Positions 33,398-41,426 of a DNA stretch of 64,000 nt are shown one piece after another. The notes beneath the pieces are model-generated. The model searched no databases. It worked only from the letters and a program-made list of their open reading frames with translations, and had not been told where the DNA came from. The stretch comes from Trebonia sp963777905 (GTDB lineage Bacteria > Actinomycetota > Actinomycetes > Streptosporangiales > Streptosporangiaceae). The stretch lies in assembly GCA_963777905.1 (NCBI GenBank), contig CAVZSM010000012.1, positions 1 to 64,000 of the forward strand, written 5' to 3'. Within the stretch, counting starts at the first letter, position 1. Every line of letters starts with the position of its first letter. Made by a program: the position numbers and the translations under genes.

Positions 33398-33439
33398 GGC
33401 GACAGGCTAGCCGGGCGGCGCGGGAGGCGGGTAGTCCCC

Positions 33440-34015
33440 CTAGCGCGGTTTGGCCGCCCGGTCCCCGACCAGGGCCGTTCGCCACAGGGACGGGGGCGGC
33501 TCGCCGGCCGCCGATCCGCTCACGGCCACGAGCGCGGACAGCCGGATCAGCCGCCGGGCCGCGGCGAACATCAGGAACGCGATCGGCAGCTCGACCACCA
33601 GCGCGGACGCGATGCTCACCCACTGCCCGCTTGTGCCGAGGTCGAGCATCACGTCGAACCAGGCGTCGCAGCACAGCAGCGTCCCGGTGACGAGCAGGCA
33701 GGCGATGACGATCTGGCGGCCCCGCCAGAACGCCCAGCCGGTCGCCGCGAAGCCGAACAGCAGCACGATGTCGAAGCCAACCCAGGCCAGCCGCCAGTAG
33801 TGCGCGTGGAAGGACCTGTGCAGCGTGAACAGCAGCACGATGATCCAGCCGACAAGCACGGTGCAGGCGACGATCGAGAACAGCGCGCCGAGCTTGCGGC
33901 CCCTGGCCAGCGTGACCTCAAGTAGCGGGTCCGGGTAGTCGATGACGGCCAGCGAGCGGGCCAGCTGACGTCGCTGCGCCGCGCTCAGCTCGCGTAGATC
34001 AGCCTCATTGATCAC
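33440..34015 (-). CDS. Hypothetical membrane protein with four TM segments
   Basis: The 191-residue protein has a basic, helical N-terminus (LRELSAAQRRQLARSLAVID), then four hydrophobic spans at ~45-65, ~78-97, ~103-122 and ~133-155, and a cytoplasmic tail. WFDVMLDLGTSGQWVSIASALVVELPIAFLMF is the best conserved-looking part. I do not recognise a named family. It is divergent from lipB, sharing a 35-57-bp promoter gap depending on the lipB start. Confidence 0.7.
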   Translation of the reverse strand: MINEADLRELSAAQRRQLARSLAVIDYPDPLLEVTLARGRKLGALFSIVACTVLVGWIIVLLFTLHRSFHAHYWRLAWVGFDIVLLFGFAATGWAFWRGRQIVIACLLVTGTLLCCDAWFDVMLDLGTSGQWVSIASALVVELPIAFLMFAAARRLIRLSALVAVSGSAAGEPPPSLWRTALVGDRAAKPR

Positions 34016-34050
34016 TTTTGGGTTGTTCCCAGCTGACGCGCCGGTCTCAC

Positions 34051-34788
34051 ATGCGACGTAATCTCGATTATGTGACCGACGAACTCGTGTACGCGCATGC
34101 CGGCTTCGGAGGCCGCGCGGTGGACTACGTGGCCGGGTGGGACCTGCAGCGGGCGGTGCACGCCCGGCGGGTCCAGGACGTGCTCCCGGACTGCTGCCTG
34201 CTGCTCGAGCACCAGCCGGTGTACACGGCGGGCAAACGGACCGCCGCGGGCGACCGGCCGTTCGGCGACCCCGGCGCGCCGGTGATCGACGTCGACAGGG
34301 GCGGCAAGATCACCTGGCACGGGCCCGGCCAGCTGACCGCCTACCCGATCATCAAGCTGCGCCAGCCGGTCGACGTGGTGGCTTACGTCCGGGCGCTTGA
34401 GGAGGCGATGATCGGGGTCTGCGCCGAGTTCGGGCTGCGGGCCGTCCGCGTCGAGGGGCGCAGCGGCACGTGGATCCCCGGCTCCGGGGGCGAGCCCGAC
34501 CGCAAGGTCGGGGCGATCGGCGCGCGGGTGGCCCGCGGGGTCACCATGCACGGGCTGGCGCTGAACTGCGACTGCGACCTGTCCTGGTACGACCGGATCG
34601 TGCCGTGCGGCATCCGGGACGCGGGCACCACCTCGCTGACCGCGGAGACCGGCATCCGGGTCTCGGTGGCGGACGTCACACCGCTGCTCGAGCGGCACCT
34701 GGCCGCGGCGCTCGGCTACCGCACCTGGCGGCGCATGCACACGGTCGAGCCGCTCCTCGCGGCGGTTCCCGAGTCCGCGACCGCATAG
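34051..34788 (+). CDS. lipB: Octanoyl-[acyl-carrier-protein]:protein octanoyltransferase
   Basis: LipB moves octanoate from ACP to the lipoyl Lys of E2 and GcvH. Motifs are VIDVDRGGKITWHGPGQLTAYPI (~75-97), the Lys of DRKVGAIGARVARGVTMHGLALN (~155) and the catalytic Cys in IVPCGIRDAGTTSL (~190). The start is uncertain: ATG 34051 or GTG 34072 (VTDELVYAHAGFGG), the latter nearer the family N-terminus; neither has a strong ribosome site, so a leaderless or near-leaderless message is possible. It is followed 9 bp later by lipA and lies downstream of the E2 and E3 genes whose product it modifies. Confidence 0.94.
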   Translation: MRRNLDYVTDELVYAHAGFGGRAVDYVAGWDLQRAVHARRVQDVLPDCCLLLEHQPVYTAGKRTAAGDRPFGDPGAPVIDVDRGGKITWHGPGQLTAYPIIKLRQPVDVVAYVRALEEAMIGVCAEFGLRAVRVEGRSGTWIPGSGGEPDRKVGAIGARVARGVTMHGLALNCDCDLSWYDRIVPCGIRDAGTTSLTAETGIRVSVADVTPLLERHLAAALGYRTWRRMHTVEPLLAAVPESATA

Positions 34789-34797
34789 GCTGGAGAC

Positions 34798-35796
34798 GTG
34801 GTGAGCACCTCGGAACTGGCCCCGGAAGGACGGCGGCTGCTGCGCCTCGAGGCGCGCAACAGCGAGACCCCGATCGAGCGGAAGCCGCCGTGGATCAAGA
34901 CCCGGGTGCGGACCGGGCCGCAGTACACGGAGCTGCAGAACCTGGTCAAGGCGGAGGGCCTGCACACGGTGTGCCAGGAGGCCGGCTGCCCGAACATCTT
35001 CGAGTGCTGGGAAGACCGCGAGGCGACCTTCCTCATCGGCGGCGACCAGTGCACCCGGCGCTGCGACTTCTGCCAGATCGACACCGGCAAGCCGCTGCCG
35101 CTGGACAGGGACGAGCCGCGGCGCGTCGCTGAGTCGGTGGCCGCGATGGGGCTGCGGTACGCCACGGTCACCGGGGTGGCCCGCGACGACCTGCCCGACG
35201 GCGCCGCCTGGCTGTACGCGCAGACCGCGCGGGAGATCCACGCGGCGGTGCCCGGCTGCGGGGTCGAGCTGCTCGTGCCGGACTTCAACGCCGAGCCCGC
35301 TCAGCTCGCCGAGGTGTTCAGCGCCGCGCCTGAGGTGTTCGCGCACAACCTGGAGACGGTGCCGCGGATCTTCCGCCGCATCCGGCCGGGCTTCAGGTAC
35401 GAGCGGTCGCTGGCGGTGCTGCGGTCGGCGCACGAGGCCGGGCTGGTCACGAAGTCGAACCTGATCCTCGGGCTCGGGGAGACCCGCGGGGAGATCGCGC
35501 CCGCCATGGCCGACCTGCGGTCGGCGGGCTGTGACCTGCTGACGATCACCCAGTACCTGCGGCCGTCGCTGCGGCACCACCCGGTGGAGCGGTGGGTGAA
35601 ACCCGAGGAGTTCGTTGAGCTGCGCGAGGAAGCCCTCGCGATGGGCTTCGCCGGCGTCATGTCCGGCCCGCTGGTCCGCTCTTCCTACCGTGCGGGACGG
35701 TTGTACGCGCAGGCGATCGAGCAGCGCGCGACGGCGTTACCCGCGCCAGGGAGCCGGCGGGGCGGACCCGGAGTAAGCGGCATACGTTCGGGATAA
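34798..35796 (+). CDS. lipA: Lipoyl synthase (radical SAM)
   Basis: The 332-residue enzyme has both iron-sulfur motifs: the auxiliary cluster CQEAGCPNIFEC (~60-71) and the radical-SAM CTRRCDFC (~84-91). The end of the auxiliary set, RSSYRAG (Ser ligand), is at ~300. GDQCTRRCDFCQIDTGKP and SNLILGLGETRGEI are diagnostic. It inserts two sulfurs into the octanoyl chain placed by LipB. The start is GTG 34798, 9 bp after lipB, so the two form one unit. The tail after residue 310 is longer than usual and low in complexity. Confidence 0.96.
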   Translation: MVSTSELAPEGRRLLRLEARNSETPIERKPPWIKTRVRTGPQYTELQNLVKAEGLHTVCQEAGCPNIFECWEDREATFLIGGDQCTRRCDFCQIDTGKPLPLDRDEPRRVAESVAAMGLRYATVTGVARDDLPDGAAWLYAQTAREIHAAVPGCGVELLVPDFNAEPAQLAEVFSAAPEVFAHNLETVPRIFRRIRPGFRYERSLAVLRSAHEAGLVTKSNLILGLGETRGEIAPAMADLRSAGCDLLTITQYLRPSLRHHPVERWVKPEEFVELREEALAMGFAGVMSGPLVRSSYRAGRLYAQAIEQRATALPAPGSRRGGPGVSGIRSG

Positions 35797-35873
35797 TTAG
35801 TGTTTACTGCCAGCGGCCAGAGAAACCGTATGCTCTGGGTGTTGGTGCGCGCGAGTGAAGGAAGGCTGAGCCG

Positions 35874-36569
35874 GTGGTTGACAAGTACGGCGCTGAGGAC
35901 TTGCAGAATGCCGGGCGGCTGAAGCAGATACGCATGGTCGCTGGCCTGGTCAACCAGCAGAATCGCAAGGCGATGCCGATCATCATCGGCAGCGCGGTAG
36001 GCATCATCGTCGTGGCGGTGCTGGTCGGGCTGTTCACCGGGCTCGCCGCCTTCCTGATCCCGCTGGGCGTGCTGCTCGGCCTGCTGGCGGCGACGATCTT
36101 GTTCGGGCGGTTCGCGCAGCGCGCGCAGTTCGCCATGATCGAGGGCCAGCCGGGGGCCGCCGCGGCGGTGCTGCAGGGCATGCGCGGCGGCTGGACGGTC
36201 ACCCCGGCGGTCACCGCCAACAGGAACCTGGACGTGGTGCACCGCGCGGTCGGCCGGGCCGGCGTCGTGCTGGTCGGCGAGGGCGCGCCGTCGCGGCTGG
36301 CCGGGCTGATGGCGGCCGAGAAGAAGAAGACCGCGCGCGTCGCGCACGACGTGCCGATCTTCGAGTTCCAGGTCGGCAACGAAGAAGGCCAGATCCCGGT
36401 CAACAAGCTGCAGCGGAAGATCATGCGGCTGCCGCGCAACCTGCGCCCGGCCGCGGTCAGCGACCTCAACTACCGGCTGAAGGCGCTCCAGCCGAGCATG
36501 CAGATGCCGAAGGGCCCGCTGCCGAAGGGCGCCCGCCAGCCGAAGATGCCGCGGCCGAAGGTCCGCTAA
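35874..36569 (+). CDS. DUF4191 domain membrane protein
   Basis: The 231-residue protein matches the actinobacterial DUF4191 family over its whole length: LKQIRMVAGLVNQQNRKAMPIIIG, two joined membrane spans (IVVAVLVGLFTGLAAFLIPLGVLLGLLAATILFG, ~40-80), QRAQFAMIEGQPGAAAAVLQGMRGGW, VVHRAVGRAGVVLVGEGAP, a second soluble part and a basic C-terminus. The gene follows lipA in most actinomycetes, as here; its job is unknown. A strong GAAGGAAGGC region precedes the GTG start. Confidence 0.88.
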   Translation: MVDKYGAEDLQNAGRLKQIRMVAGLVNQQNRKAMPIIIGSAVGIIVVAVLVGLFTGLAAFLIPLGVLLGLLAATILFGRFAQRAQFAMIEGQPGAAAAVLQGMRGGWTVTPAVTANRNLDVVHRAVGRAGVVLVGEGAPSRLAGLMAAEKKKTARVAHDVPIFEFQVGNEEGQIPVNKLQRKIMRLPRNLRPAAVSDLNYRLKALQPSMQMPKGPLPKGARQPKMPRPKVR

Positions 36570-36577
36570 CCGCGGGC

Positions 36578-37081
36578 CTACATCCTGACGACGATCGTGT
36601 CGGTCGCGCGGTCGTGCAGGCCGCGCAGGTCGCGGTCGGACAGCAGCGGCGGCACGACGAAGAACAGCAGCACCGTGCGCAGCAGCGCCCAGCCGAAGCC
36701 GGGGCGGCTGCCGTTGGTCCTGATGACCCGGATGCCGAGCAGGCGCTTGCCGACGGTGATCCCGCTGATCGCGGTGAGCAGCCAGACCTCGAGGCCGAAC
36801 ACGAGCAGCGTCCAGTACATCGTGCTGAAGTAGTGCGCGTCTTGCGTGCCGCTGAAGATCGAGTGCCGCGTGACGGCCGCGACGATCAACTCGACGAGCA
36901 CCCAGTCGAGGACGAGCGCCGCCAGCCGCCTGCCCAAGGGCGCCACCGACATCGGCCCGTCCTTGGGCAAGCCGAAGCGCTTGCCTGGGTAATCAGGCGT
37001 ATTATCAACCGCGACGGCATCAGGTGCGGTTGCCACGCGCGCCGCGCTCGCCCGCTGCCGGTCCGGGGTTTTTCCAGCCAC
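36578..37081 (-). CDS. RDD family membrane protein
   Basis: The 167-residue protein has the RDD signature APLGRRLAALVLDWVLVELIV (residues ~47-67, with the R..D), then SGITVGKRLLGIRVIR (~112) and LLSDRDLRGLHDRATDTIVV at the end. Three membrane spans are seen. The N-terminal 40 residues are polar and disordered. RDD proteins are poorly defined; some are Na+/H+ antiporters. It converges on the DUF4191 gene (8-bp gap) and diverges from glnA. Confidence 0.87.
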   Translation of the reverse strand: MAGKTPDRQRASAARVATAPDAVAVDNTPDYPGKRFGLPKDGPMSVAPLGRRLAALVLDWVLVELIVAAVTRHSIFSGTQDAHYFSTMYWTLLVFGLEVWLLTAISGITVGKRLLGIRVIRTNGSRPGFGWALLRTVLLFFVVPPLLSDRDLRGLHDRATDTIVVRM

Positions 37082-37172
37082 AGGACTACGGTATCCGCAG
37101 CCGGCTCTCCGGCGTGCGGCCGCTCCCTGGCGACGCGGATCGCGGCAGGTCGAGCGGGGCTGCGTACCATGC

Positions 37173-37210
37173 GTAACACCGGTGAAACATCGCGGATACT
37201 GCGCGGAAAT
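37173..37210 (+). promoter_or_regulatory. GlnR operator upstream of glnA (two a-b boxes)
   Basis: Four half-sites occur with exact N6 spacing: GTAAC (37173-37177), GAAAC (37184-37188), GATAC (37195-37199) and GAAAT (37206-37210). This matches the actinobacterial GlnR consensus gTnAC-n6-GaAAC repeated twice. It lies 86-123 bp before the glnA start, in the usual place. GlnR activates or represses nitrogen genes including glnA; the sites here predict such control. Confidence 0.85.
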
Positions 37211-37295
37211 TGCGGACAGCTAGCCTCCGAAGCTGGGTCCGACGAAGATACCGAGATTGTCCTAACTATGCGCGCCCTGTTCTCTGGGAGGGTTG

Positions 37296-38720
37296 ATGTT
37301 CAGCAGTGCCGAAGAGGTCCTCAGCTTCATCGCTGAGGAAAAGGTGGAGTTCATTGACGTCAGGTTCTGCGACCTGCCGGGGCAGATGCAGCACTTCACC
37401 GTTCCGGCCGAGTCGTTCGGCGCGGACGTCTTCACCGAAGGCCGGATGTTCGACGGATCATCCATCCGCGGGTTCCAGCAGATCCACGAGTCGGACATGC
37501 TGCTGCTGCCCGACCCGGCCACCGCGGTCCTCGACCCGTTCCGTCAGCACAAGACGCTCAACCTCACGTTCTTCGTCCACGACCCGCTGACCGGCGCGCC
37601 GTACACCCGCGACCCGCGCAACATCGCGCGCAAGGCACAGGACTACCTGGTTGGCTCCGGGATCGCGGACACCTCGTACTTCGGCCCCGAGGCCGAGTTC
37701 TACATCTTCGACTCCGCCCGGTTCGCCACCGGCCCGAACGAGGGCTACTACTTCCTCGACTCGATCGAGGGCGCGTGGAACACCGGCCGCGACGAGAACG
37801 GCGCCAACCTCGCGTACAAGCCCGCGTACAAGGGCGGGTACTTCCCGGTGCCGCCGATGGACCACTACACCGACCTGCGGTCGCAGATGGTCAGAAACCT
37901 CATCGATTGCGGCATCGAGACCGAGATGCAGCACCACGAGGTGGGCACGGCGGGCCAGGCCGAGATCGACATCAAGTTCAGCCCGCTGCTGATGATGGCC
38001 GACAAGCTGATGCTGTACAAGTACATCATCAAGTCCACCGCGCGGGCGGCAGGCAAGACCGTGACGTTCATGCCGAAGCCGCTGTTCGGCGACAACGGCA
38101 ACGGCATGCACTGCCACCAGTCGCTGTGGAAGGACGGCGCGCCGCTGTTCTACGACGAGGTCGGCTACGGCGGCCTGTCGGACGTCGGCCGGTGGTACAC
38201 CGGCGGCCTGCTGAAGCACGCCCCGTCCCTGCTCGCCTTCACCAACCCGACGGTGAACTCCTACCACCGCCTGGTGCCGGGCTTCGAGGCGCCGGTCAAC
38301 CTCGTGTACTCGCAGCGCAACAGGTCCGCGTGCTGCCGCATCCCGATCACCGGGTCGAACCCGAAGGCGAAGCGCATCGAGTTCCGGGTGCCGGACCCGT
38401 CGTGCAACCCGTACCTCGCGTTCTCCGCGATGCTGATGGCGGGCCTGGACGGCGTCAAGAACAAGATCGAGCCGCCGGAGCCGGTGGACAAGGACCTGTA
38501 CGAGCTGCCGCCGGACGAGGCCGCCTCGATCCCGCAGGTCCCCGGCTCGCTGGAGGCCGTGCTCAACACCCTCGAGGCCGACCACTCCTACCTCACCGAC
38601 GGCGGCGTGTTCACCGAGGACCTGATCGAGACCTGGATCGAGTACAAGCGGACCCAGGAACTGGACGCGGTGCGGCTGCGCCCGACGCCGCACGAGTTCG
38701 AGCTGTACTTCGACGTCTGA
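37296..38720 (+). CDS. glnA: Glutamine synthetase, type I-beta
   Basis: ATG 37296 follows GGGAGG by four bases and gives 474 residues, starting MFSSAEEVLSFIAEEKVEFI. Key motifs: DGSSIRGFQQIHESDMLL (beta-grasp latch), PEAEFYIFD (metal Glu), MQHHEVGTAGQAEID (metal Glu/His), GNGMHCHQS (ATP), NPTVNSYHRLVPGFEAP, and KDLYELPPDE with the Tyr that GlnE adenylylates. It condenses glutamate and ammonia in the cytosol as a dodecamer. Control by GlnR (operator upstream) and by GlnE (7 kb downstream) is supported in this window. Confidence 0.97.
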   Translation: MFSSAEEVLSFIAEEKVEFIDVRFCDLPGQMQHFTVPAESFGADVFTEGRMFDGSSIRGFQQIHESDMLLLPDPATAVLDPFRQHKTLNLTFFVHDPLTGAPYTRDPRNIARKAQDYLVGSGIADTSYFGPEAEFYIFDSARFATGPNEGYYFLDSIEGAWNTGRDENGANLAYKPAYKGGYFPVPPMDHYTDLRSQMVRNLIDCGIETEMQHHEVGTAGQAEIDIKFSPLLMMADKLMLYKYIIKSTARAAGKTVTFMPKPLFGDNGNGMHCHQSLWKDGAPLFYDEVGYGGLSDVGRWYTGGLLKHAPSLLAFTNPTVNSYHRLVPGFEAPVNLVYSQRNRSACCRIPITGSNPKAKRIEFRVPDPSCNPYLAFSAMLMAGLDGVKNKIEPPEPVDKDLYELPPDEAASIPQVPGSLEAVLNTLEADHSYLTDGGVFTEDLIETWIEYKRTQELDAVRLRPTPHEFELYFDV

Positions 38721-38726
38721 CGCGCT

Positions 38727-38760
38727 TTATTTGCTCGTTGGGATTATTTGCTCGTTGGGA
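38727..38760. repeat. Perfect 17-bp tandem duplication after glnA
   Basis: TTATTTGCTCGTTGGGA occurs twice back to back at 38727-38743 and 38744-38760, directly before the glnA terminator stem. It looks like a recent slippage event. Confidence 0.9.
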
Positions 38761-38795
38761 GGCCCGCGGGACCTGAGTGGTCCCGCGGGCCTTTT
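38761..38795 (+). terminator. Rho-independent terminator of glnA
   Basis: A 13-bp perfect stem (GGCCCGCGGGACC / GGTCCCGCGGGCC) with a TGAGT loop is followed by TTTT. It is 40 bp beyond the glnA stop. Confidence 0.93.
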
Positions 38796-38906
38796 GCCAC
38801 CCCTGGGGGGTGATGCGCGCCGGCCGGCGCAGGCGATGGGATATGGGCGTATGCAGGAAGCCGGCCGCGCGGCGCGGCAGGCGCCGCAGCGGACCAGGAG
38901 GTTCCC

Positions 38907-39233
38907 GTGCCGGATAACACCACAGAAACGCCCGTCCTCGACACTCTCACTGCCATGATCGGCGCATCGGTCGACCACAACACGCTGTCCCCGCGGGAGT
39001 TCATGCTCAGCCGGCTGGCCGCGATGATCGCGATGGGGGCGCCGCCTGCCTCCTACCTCTTCAGTGCCGAGGCCGCCTCGGAGCTGGGGATCACCGCGGA
39101 CGACATTCAGGGAGTCATGATCGGGGTCGCCCCCGTGGTGGGCGCGCCGCGCGTGGTCGCCGCCGGCGGGAACATCATGCGGGCTCTCGGCTTCGCTATC
39201 GCGGTAACCGATAGCGATACTGAGCTGGACTGA
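38907..39233 (+). CDS. Carboxymuconolactone decarboxylase (CMD/AhpD-like) family protein without Cys pair
   Basis: The 108-residue protein starts at GTG 38907 behind AGGAGG. The body (TLSPREFMLSRLAAMIAMGAPPASYLFSAEAASELGITADDIQGVMIGVAPVVGAPRVVAAGGNIMRALG) follows the CMD helical pattern, with the late APVVGAPRVVAA region. The CxxC pair of AhpD peroxidases is absent, so a redox role is unlikely. Single gene between the glnA terminator and a strong hairpin. Confidence 0.78.
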   Translation: MPDNTTETPVLDTLTAMIGASVDHNTLSPREFMLSRLAAMIAMGAPPASYLFSAEAASELGITADDIQGVMIGVAPVVGAPRVVAAGGNIMRALGFAIAVTDSDTELD

Positions 39234-39271
39234 AGCTCCGCCGCCGGCCATAGGCCGAGCGCGGCGTCAAG

Positions 39272-39324
39272 CATGATCACGAAAGAAAAGCACGCATATA
39301 GGATGCTTTTCTTTCGTGATCATG
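39272..39324. terminator. Perfect 21-bp inverted repeat with 11-base loop
   Basis: The arms at 39272-39292 and 39304-39324 are exactly complementary (the left arm begins CATGATCACGAAAG); the loop is CGCATATAGGA. The AT-rich arm is unlike the surrounding GC-rich DNA. No T-run follows, so a classical terminator is uncertain. Its place, 38 bp after the CMD gene and about 165 bp before the next gene, suits a tail-less terminator or a protein-binding dyad. The rest of the gap to 39490 holds nothing else I can support. Confidence 0.6.
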
Positions 39325-39490
39325 GAATCAACGCAGGCACTTTCCCTCCTGAAAGGGACTTTCCGTAACGCTCTAAGCACAACCAGGAACCAGCACTGTC
39401 ACGAGCGTGCACCGCTCTCTTAGCCGGGGCGTCCCACATCAGGGCGAGCGCATCACGCGCTTACCGGACGTTTCGGCAGGGGGACCTCGA

Positions 39491-40018
39491 ATGTCTGATG
39501 GGCGGCAGGGCTGGAAGCCACGGCGGGCCGTGCGCAAGGTGCTTACCGGTTTCCTGGCGTGCTGCGGGCTCGTGTTCGTCATCGGCAGTACGGCGGGGTG
39601 CGGTTCTCTGTCGTCGGCCACGCCGGCAGCCGCGGCTAGCAGCCTGGTCGCGAGGGCGCCCGCAGGCACGCCGCCGAGCCCGGCGGTCACTAAGGCTGCG
39701 ACGGCCGCGCAGACGGTCACGACAGCACCATCCACGCAGGCTCAGACAACGACCGCGGCGGCGTCGACGCAGGCCCAGACAACGACCGCGGCTCAGGGAG
39801 CAGCACCGCCCGCGCCAGCCCGGACGACGCCTGCGCCACCGCCCGCGCCGCCTGCTGCTACGGCGCCGGCTAGCTGCTACCCCCTCAGCAACGAGGGGAC
39901 TTGCTACGAGCCGGGCGAGTTCTGCCGCAATGCTGATCACGGCAAAACCGGGGTGGCAGGCGACAGCAAGGCGATCAAGTGCGAGGACAACGATGGCTGG
40001 CGCTGGGAGCCTGTCTGA
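39491..40018 (+). CDS. Probable lipoprotein with Thr/Ala/Pro linker and Cys-rich C-terminus
   Basis: From ATG 39491 the protein has 175 residues. A basic start (RQGWKPRRAVRKVL) and hydrophobic span lead to a lipobox-like STAGC (Cys37). A low-complexity linker of about 90 residues contains two copies of STQAQTTTAA. The C-terminal domain (SCYPLSNEGTCYEPGEFCRN and on to KCEDNDGWRWEPV) has four Cys and is seen at the end of many actinobacterial secreted proteins. Likely anchored outside the membrane, function unknown. It converges on the kinase gene with a 6-bp gap. Confidence 0.78.
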   Translation: MSDGRQGWKPRRAVRKVLTGFLACCGLVFVIGSTAGCGSLSSATPAAAASSLVARAPAGTPPSPAVTKAATAAQTVTTAPSTQAQTTTAAASTQAQTTTAAQGAAPPAPARTTPAPPPAPPAATAPASCYPLSNEGTCYEPGEFCRNADHGKTGVAGDSKAIKCEDNDGWRWEPV

Positions 40019-40024
40019 CCCGGG

Positions 40025-40699
40025 TTATGTCCGTGCCTCCCAGGCCGGCTGCCGGGGATCGTCGTTGTGGACGATGATGTCGGCGTGTTCGGCCGGGCGG
40101 GCTGTGTCGAAGTAGAACTGCTGGGAGGGCAGGTAGCGGCTGCGGTAGCGCCGCTCGACCTCGGCGGCGGACTTGGACGGGGTCTGGTCCCGGGTCCTGG
40201 CGCGATCCAGTGTCTTCTCGAACGGGACGGACACGAAGATGCGCAGGTCCCACCGGTCGGCCAGTTCCTGGCGCAGGAGGAACACGCCGTCGAAGAGCAG
40301 GACGGCGCCGGCGGGCGCCGTCCTGACCGGCTCGGATAGCGCCGCGTCGGTGGCTTTGTCGTAGACCGCCTGCCGGTACCGTCGGTCTCCGCCCGGGCCC
40401 AGCGGATCGAGCAGCACCCCGTGCAGCGCGCCGAAGTCAAAGCTGTCGTGATAGCAGCCTTCGGCAGAGTCCTCGCCGCGCCGGTAGCGCTGCGACCGGG
40501 GGGTCAGGAAGTCTTCGATCGTCGCGCGGATGACGTCGCGGCCCTGCGCGCGCAGCACGACGGCGAGCTCGTCAGCCAGCGTGGTCTTGCCCGCGGCGGG
40601 CGGTCCGTCGATGGCGACCCGCGTCGGGTGCGCGACCGTGACGGACCCGACCGCCTCGGCGAGGCGGCTGAGCAGCTCGTCGCGGGTGCCGTGGTCCAT
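40025..40699 (-). CDS. Uridine-kinase-like P-loop NTPase
   Basis: The 224-residue protein has Walker A GPPAAGKTT (~31-39) after RVAIDGP, then IEDFLTPRSQRYRRGEDSAEGCYHDSFDFGALHGVLLDPLGPGG (nucleoside-binding region, ~63-106), and the Walker-B-like AVLLFDGVFLLR (~135). The SFDFGALHGVLLDPL order is that of the uridine kinase / phosphoribulokinase group. The substrate is not certain; it may be a nucleoside. It is divergent from a deaminase gene, with a 17-bp dyad in between, which suggests shared control of a nucleoside salvage step. Confidence 0.83.
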   Translation of the reverse strand: MDHGTRDELLSRLAEAVGSVTVAHPTRVAIDGPPAAGKTTLADELAVVLRAQGRDVIRATIEDFLTPRSQRYRRGEDSAEGCYHDSFDFGALHGVLLDPLGPGGDRRYRQAVYDKATDAALSEPVRTAPAGAVLLFDGVFLLRQELADRWDLRIFVSVPFEKTLDRARTRDQTPSKSAAEVERRYRSRYLPSQQFYFDTARPAEHADIIVHNDDPRQPAWEART

Positions 40700-40730
40700 G
40701 GTCCGCCCGTCCGTGCGCCTGACGCACCGT

Positions 40731-40767
40731 ATCGTCTCGATATATCGAACCGATACATCGAGACGAT
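40731..40767. promoter_or_regulatory. 17-bp inverted repeat in the kinase/deaminase divergent promoter
   Basis: ATCGTCTCGATATATCG (40731-40747) and CGATACATCGAGACGAT (40751-40767) are complementary at 16 of 17 positions, with a 3-base spacer. It lies 32 bp before the kinase start and 72 bp before the deaminase start. The size and symmetry suit a dimeric PadR-, TetR- or GntR-type regulator; none is encoded beside it. Confidence 0.7.
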
Positions 40768-40838
40768 ATGTGCTAGTGTGCTCCGGCGCAAGGTTGCATC
40801 GCTGCGTGCGTTTCTGGATACGGCACTAGCATGAGCGC

Positions 40839-41297
40839 GTGAGCGGGGTGGACGACGAGCGGTGGATGCGGGTCGCGGTTGAGCTCGCGTGGTTGTGCCC
40901 GCCGTCGCAGACCGCTTACTCCGTTGGGGCCGTGATCGTGGGGACGGACGGCACCGAGGTGTCCCGCGGGTATTCGCGGGAAGGCGGCGACCCGGTCGTG
41001 CACGCCGAGGAGTCGGCGCTGGGCAAGCTCGCGGCCGGAGATCCGCGGCTGGCGGGGGCGACCATCTACAGCACGCTTGAGCCCTGTTCTGAGCGCAAGT
41101 CACGGCCGTGTACGTGCACGCAGCTGATCATCGCCTCCGGCATCCGGCGGGTGGTCATCGCCTGGCGCGAGCCCAGCTTGTTCGTCGCCGACGGCCAGGG
41201 GGTGGAGTTGCTCACTCAGGCCGGGCTCGACGTGACGGAGATGCCGTCCTTCGCGGCACAGGCAGCAGCGCCAAATCGTCACCTCAAAACTACATAG
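40839..41297 (+). CDS. Cytidine/deoxycytidylate deaminase family protein (RibD-like deaminase domain)
   Basis: The 152-residue zinc deaminase has the catalytic HAEESAL (~51-57) and the zinc-binding PCSERKSRPC (~78-87). The spacing of the two Cys is longer than the usual PCxxC, as in RibD-type and some antibiotic-pathway deaminases. The N-terminus (MRVAVELAWLCPPSQTAYSVGAVIVG) is typical of RibD deaminase domains; the RibD reductase part is absent. The GTG start at 40839 directly follows the dyad promoter. Substrate not known. Confidence 0.85.
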   Translation: MSGVDDERWMRVAVELAWLCPPSQTAYSVGAVIVGTDGTEVSRGYSREGGDPVVHAEESALGKLAAGDPRLAGATIYSTLEPCSERKSRPCTCTQLIIASGIRRVVIAWREPSLFVADGQGVELLTQAGLDVTEMPSFAAQAAAPNRHLKTT

Positions 41298-41426
41298 TGT
41301 GACATTAGTCCCTTGCTAACGATCGCGCCGCGCCACCTGCTACTGACGGGTAGATTTATGCCTAATCATCGCGCAACCGGGGGGAACCGCGTGGCCGCTC
41401 GATGACTCGCTGATAAAGGGGCATTG

